Shown: positions 59,901 through 62,711 of the stretch, one piece after another | Position numbering within the stretch: the stretch's first letter is position 1 | Layout: each line of letters starts with the position of its first letter | Origin: Thermosynechococcus sp. M98_K2018_005 | Lineage (GTDB): Bacteria > Cyanobacteriota > Cyanobacteriia > Thermosynechococcales > Thermosynechococcaceae | Reading direction: 5' to 3' | DNA: 62,711 nucleotides | Assembly: GCF_015295825.1 (NCBI RefSeq) | Contig: NZ_DVEH01000076.1 | Span: 1-62,711, forward strand | Program-made: the position numbers and the translations under genes | Notes under the pieces: generated by a model | Databases searched by the model: none | Told to the model about the DNA's origin: nothing | Seen by the model: only the letters and a program-made list of their open reading frames with translations

Positions 59901-61702
59901 GTGGCTTCTTGGACTTGCAATTGCTGACCATCCCAGTTCACAACTGCCATCAGCGGATCACCCGTGGGGGTTTGATCCACTTGAAGATTGGCACTGGCTC
60001 GAATCGCTGGTAGCGTCAGTTGATCCACCGGTCCTTGGGCGATCGCCTGCCCCCTGAGATGACCTTGTAAATCTTGATTCAACTGTCGTAGGGGAATATT
60101 CTCGGCCTGAGCTTGTAACTGCCACTGACCGGCGGCAGCTTGCACTTGACCCCGTAGACTCCCCCCCAGAAATTGCATTTGAAACTCAGGGATCACCAGT
60201 TGCGTTTGCGTCAGACGGGCAGTGCCCTGCAGTGGATATTGAGCCGTCGGCAGTTGAAAGGCCACATTGGCCTGCCAAGCCTCTGGGGTACGCAGATTGC
60301 CACCAAAGTCCAGTTGTGCAAACCCCTCCCCTAGGGACACGGGCAGAGCCACATCATAGCGGCGGGCGATCGCCTGAAGATTTACCTGCTGCACTTGTGC
60401 TTGGCCGCGAAACTCCCCCGTGGGCTGTACCCCTACCGTTGCCTGTACCTCCCCCCCATCCACCAACTGGGCGCGGACATCCATCAGCCTAACCCCTTGA
60501 TCAAGGGACGCCATAAACGGTAGCCGTACTTGTTGCAGTTGCAGTTGATCCACTTGGAGCGGCGTTGGGCTGCGCAGTTCACCCATGACTTGGGGATTCT
60601 CCAGATCCCCCTGCAAGCGGAGCGTTGGAACTTCCACTTGACCCCGAAGGGGAACAGGTAGCGTAATTTGCAACGCCGTTAAGGTGGGGGCGAGATCAAA
60701 CTTCGGTACTTGCGCTTCAATGTTCCAGCCGCTTTGGAGACCGACGGTTCCTTGAGCCTGCCAGCGGACATTGGCGATCGCCCCGCGCAAATAGTGCAGC
60801 TTCGCCTGATTGGCCTGCAATTGCACATGGGCTTGTAATCCCTTGATGTCTTGGGGCACAAAGGCCGTGCGTAAAGTACCATCCCGCAACCAAATTTGAC
60901 CCGTGACTTCAGGGGTTTCGGGCAAGGACAGACGAACCCGCACCTGTCCCTCCAGTTGGCCGCCTTGGACACGAATTGTCTCTGGCAGAATCTCATTCCC
61001 CAGCGCAAGGGGAATCTTGCTGAAGCGCAAATCCAGTTGCCCCATTTCTTGGGGTTGGTTCCAGTGCCCCTGCAATCGCCATTGGCCACCCCCGGCCAGT
61101 TGTCCTTCCGCCTGACCTTCGAGGGCAAAATTCTGGCGATCGAGCGTCAGGGTCAATCCGCCATGAATTTGGCGCAGCAGGTAGGAAGGACGCTGGAAGG
61201 GTTGAATCAGTACAGAGGCATCGCGCACCTTCACCCTAATTTGCTTCAGTTGAAAAAAGCTCGGCTCCTCCTCTGGCAGCTTAACTTCCGTGCGCCACCA
61301 CCGCCCTTGGGCATCCTGAACCACCGTGAGTTGGGGTTGGTGGAGGGTCACGTCGAGATCTAATTTTCGACCTGTCAAGAGCTGCCATGGATTAAAGGCG
61401 ACCTCAATGCCGTTGATTAGGGCATTGTCCAATTCTGGGCTACCCTCTTCTGGCGTGTAGCTGGGAACCGCTGAGGAGCCAAAACGAACAACATTCAGCC
61501 CGACGTGCTCGACGCCGCCAATTTCCACTGGCCGATTGAAACGCTGTTGTAGTTGTTGGGCAATTTCAGGAGCCAATTCATAGCGCACGAACCACCACGC
61601 CCGCGTTCCACCCGCGATCGCCCCTAGCACCACCAAGGCAATAATTCTCCATCCCCACTGACGAGACCAAAGAGTGGAGGGGGGTTGTGGTTGCTGCGTC
61701 AT
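56993..61702 (-). CDS. tamB: TamB/DUF490-type envelope lipid-transport protein
   Basis: Very long (1569 residues), almost entirely beta-strand protein with one N-terminal membrane helix at about 15-37. AsmA/TamB features: repeating strand patterns of LQGxLxxPxVxG type (GRLDRLQFQGTLL, GSWQQPILAGEATL, GTWEDPIVNGVLSV) forming a hydrophobic groove, and the C-terminal DUF490 domain with GGSVQLSQGQLDLG, ending GFIEFRYRF. TamB-like proteins bridge inner and outer membranes, carrying lipids or helping Omp85 proteins such as TamA. No Omp85 gene is adjacent. In plants the homologue is TIC236. Confidence 0.93.
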   Translation of the reverse strand: MTQQPQPPSTLWSRQWGWRIIALVVLGAIAGGTRAWWFVRYELAPEIAQQLQQRFNRPVEIGGVEHVGLNVVRFGSSAVPSYTPEEGSPELDNALINGIEVAFNPWQLLTGRKLDLDVTLHQPQLTVVQDAQGRWWRTEVKLPEEEPSFFQLKQIRVKVRDASVLIQPFQRPSYLLRQIHGGLTLTLDRQNFALEGQAEGQLAGGGQWRLQGHWNQPQEMGQLDLRFSKIPLALGNEILPETIRVQGGQLEGQVRVRLSLPETPEVTGQIWLRDGTLRTAFVPQDIKGLQAHVQLQANQAKLHYLRGAIANVRWQAQGTVGLQSGWNIEAQVPKFDLAPTLTALQITLPVPLRGQVEVPTLRLQGDLENPQVMGELRSPTPLQVDQLQLQQVRLPFMASLDQGVRLMDVRAQLVDGGEVQATVGVQPTGEFRGQAQVQQVNLQAIARRYDVALPVSLGEGFAQLDFGGNLRTPEAWQANVAFQLPTAQYPLQGTARLTQTQLVIPEFQMQFLGGSLRGQVQAAAGQWQLQAQAENIPLRQLNQDLQGHLRGQAIAQGPVDQLTLPAIRASANLQVDQTPTGDPLMAVVNWDGQQLQVQEATLGPIRAQGTIGVDLAALQPTDIQLGIQARNLPLSTLSTLLKPNLPVPLTLAGTTSFQGQLTGRLDRLQFQGTLLTQGLAVNDLRFAPQLTGTVTLGQQQGATLNLQGGGDHLAFRLDTDGLPRSLLIQRQQAKLMGQRQGETFDLRLQQFPVESLRLRPPELPKDAILAGVASGNLQLQNWTRGQGSFTVEQLGLGAWRGDRLQAQFRLSRDRLTIQSGLFAKGESRYQFTADLQPQQLGAQLTIAQGNLADLAGLATVLGIGQPTARGTAADLGTPTAGQGLQVSLLTQIRRLAEIEMLQAQAALVRRPELLPPLDQLQGIFNGQINLSQTPQSGLVANFDLKGTNWQWGNYQVEQFLSRGRFAQNQLVLTTLNLLVNGGQLNINGILGGNRQNAQLRLKQLPVSLVASLLPPGVDVEGKVNAQAVLTGSWQQPILAGEATLAEGRLNQRPLEAANAAFRYAQNRLALQAIARLDTPEPLMLTGSVPLIYPLDPRPVVDPQLALDISLKDEGLSLINLFTDQVQWQQGKGLFQAQLRGTWEDPIVNGVLSVDDAVIKTPAFEEPMTNLSARVRFDRDRLRVDGIQGLFSQGQMTMAGVLPIQAPLPPDDPDAATPLTASLRRLQVNAGNIYRGTVDGTLVITGTLLSPNLGGSVQLSQGQLDLGAINGVANNNGLATPADSPFKPVAFDNLAINLSDSLRVTRSPVLNLTATGSLTLNGGLDSLQPNGKIRLTGGQLNLFTTLFLLQRRADNYVLFTPANGLDPELNLTLAATATEVYTPGTVTRLSDVGSVTDTRLGTLNTVRITARINGRASQFQTNLPAVLELSSTPSRSTTELLALMGGGSIANLNQVGGEVAVASLAGSALFNNLQALIDQATGNRTSFRIFPAVVPPDRQAQSQAPTLAVGAELGFQVNSFTSVSLLQLLTAPNDPTRFNLGFQVTEQIRLGGQVSTSGQGTGFIEFRYRF

Positions 61703-61865
61703 TCATCCCAACTCCGTCACGCCTAGGCGAGAAGCCCAACGGCTCAATCTTAATACGCAGAACAAAGGCGCGTCTTTCTAAATTTGATCGCCTAAGCCAT
61801 TGGCGGGTTCTGGGAAATTCAAGAAACGCTAGGATAAAAGGGTGAACGTAAAGAAATGTAACAAA

Positions 61866-62585
61866 ATGAGTGCCTTAACGGATCGTGTGGTGTTAGTGGT
61901 AGGTGCCACGGGTGGCATTGGTCAAGCAGTTGTTGAGCAACTCCAAGAAACGGGTGCCAAGTTGGTCTTAGCGGCTCGCTCGAGCGATCGCCTGCAAGCT
62001 TTGGCAGCGCAGCTTCCCTCCTCAGTAACCGTACAAATTCAGCCCTGTGACATCACCCAACCGCAGCAAGTAAGCGAATTGATGCAAGCCATCCGCAGTG
62101 AGCACGGACAACTCGATGTATTGATCAACGCGGCGGGGGCTGGCCTCCTCAAACCCTATCAAAAAATTACTGCGGCTGAACTGGATCAGATGTTAAATCT
62201 CAACCTCAAGGGCTGCTTTTACACCACCCAACAAGCTGCTGAACTCATGAAAGAGCAACAGCAGGGACACATCTGCACCGTTGTCGGCATCCTCGGTAAA
62301 CATTCAATGGCGATGGGGTCAGCCTACTGTGCCGCGAAATTTGGAGTCGTGGGCTTCAGCAAGTGTATGGCCGAAGAACTCAAGCGCTATGGTATTCGCT
62401 TTAGTCTTTTCTACTTTGGGGGTGTGGATACGCCCTTTTGGGATGCTGTCAGCCTCAAAATTGATCGCCAGAAACTGCTGCGGCCCGCCACCGCTGCCCG
62501 CTTCATCCGCGCTGCCCTAGAGACGGATCCCCATGCGGTTCCCCTTGAGTTGAGCTTGATGCCTGATAGCCACGTCTTCTTCTAA
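61866..62585 (+). CDS. Short-chain dehydrogenase/reductase
   Basis: Classical SDR of 239 residues from ATG 61866 (MSALTDRV); GTG 61842 is a weaker alternative. NAD(P) motif GATGGIGQ at about 13-20, INAAGAG, and the catalytic Tyr/Lys in SAYCAAKFGV; the preceding ILGKHSMAM has Ser in the usual catalytic position. Substrate is unknown. It is transcribed away from tamB. Confidence 0.88.
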   Translation: MSALTDRVVLVVGATGGIGQAVVEQLQETGAKLVLAARSSDRLQALAAQLPSSVTVQIQPCDITQPQQVSELMQAIRSEHGQLDVLINAAGAGLLKPYQKITAAELDQMLNLNLKGCFYTTQQAAELMKEQQQGHICTVVGILGKHSMAMGSAYCAAKFGVVGFSKCMAEELKRYGIRFSLFYFGGVDTPFWDAVSLKIDRQKLLRPATAARFIRAALETDPHAVPLELSLMPDSHVFF

Positions 62586-62656
62586 TCCTGTGGGTAGCGA
62601 TCGGGGTTCTTTTCCATATACGGGGGCATAGGGGATAAGCTAAGCCGGTTTTGTGT

Positions 62657-62667
62657 GTTAAATTAAC
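62657..62667. repeat. Short perfect palindrome upstream of the last gene
   Basis: GTTAAATTAAC, symmetrical about the central A, lies 23 bases before the ATG of the last gene. It may be an operator; nothing else supports this. Confidence 0.2.
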
Positions 62668-62689
62668 AACTTAACCACGGAGTCCCGCT

Positions 62690-62711
62690 ATGCCCACGTT
62701 TGATATTATAG
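62690..62711 (+). CDS. First codons of a gene cut by the window edge (YajQ-like start)
   Basis: ATG 62690 with GGAG seven bases upstream; only MPTFDII is visible. The start resembles YajQ-family nucleotide-binding proteins (MPSFDIVSE), but seven residues cannot settle this. Confidence 0.4.

Noticed and set aside
60896-61363. Long open frame antisense to tamB
   Set aside because: Shadow of the repetitive tamB sequence; no ribosome-binding site or recognisable motif.

Overview
The window reads as ordinary chromosome of a unicellular, probably thermophilic cyanobacterium, closest in my judgement to Thermosynechococcus. The evidence is a four-repeat phycobilisome core-membrane linker (ApcE), the light-independent chlorophyll enzyme genes chlL and chlN, the RpaB response regulator, several cyanobacteria-only families (DUF5331, TIGR02652, CPP1-like, HmpF) and scattered copies of the octamer GCGATCGC (HIP1). 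The genus is recognition from memory, not a database match. Coding density is high. I see no phage, CRISPR array, rRNA operon or intact insertion sequence; one tRNA gene, tRNA-Glu(TTC), is present.

Layout. 1-3.7 kb: the end of an archaic (sigma-type) chaperone-usher fimbria operon (SCPU subunit, chaperone, usher, SCPU subunit). 3.7-7.2 kb: carB overlapping remA. 7.4-7.6 kb: a relic of an ACR3 arsenite permease. 7.6-11.2 kb: a four-gene minor-pilin operon with a CRP-like site upstream. 11.5-13.4 kb: purine permease and apt. 13.4-16.5 kb: an exported phospholipase-D nuclease with an EF-hand and a ComEA-type DNA-binding tail, then ackA. 16.8-21.6 kb: pilM-pilN-pilO-pilQ. 21.6-25.6 kb: chlL-DUF5331-chlN, divergent from a CPP1-like gene. 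25.6-36.5 kb: dnaN, murJ, a helicase pseudogene, a sensor kinase, obgE, a possible small ORF, an LCP protein, a ROK glucokinase, a Uma2 pseudogene, an aspartate/prephenate aminotransferase, tRNA-Glu and a glycosyltransferase. 36.5-44.5 kb: a divergent EF-G paralogue, a TPR protein, hmpF, a homocysteine-biosynthesis family protein, a membrane-anchored unknown and rpaB. 44.7-53.8 kb: apcE, thiL, TIGR02652, thiO, rpe, a PilP-like lipoprotein, miaE and a universal stress protein. 53.9-62.7 kb: menG, a Cache-HAMP-PAS receptor, tamB, an SDR enzyme and the first codons of one more gene.

The connecting theme is the cell surface and DNA/pilus machinery. Type IV pilus alignment genes and secretin (pilMNOQ, with pilP absent from its usual slot), minor pilins, HmpF, an unannotated lipoprotein with the layout expected of PilP, and a periplasmic nuclease/DNA-binding fusion together suggest a pilus and natural-transformation apparatus spread over about 45 kb. 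The two most testable novelties are that the lipoprotein at 52017-52676 is the missing PilP, and that the PLD/EF-hand/ComEA-HhH protein at 13406-15103 handles DNA during uptake. A third is the CPP1-like gene beside the protochlorophyllide reductase genes, since CPP1 in plants chaperones the other, light-dependent protochlorophyllide reductase.

Convergent gene pairs are packed unusually tightly, with three pairs sharing exactly four bases at their stop codons. Three decayed genes (ACR3, UvrD-type helicase, Uma2) mark places where accessory DNA has been lost.
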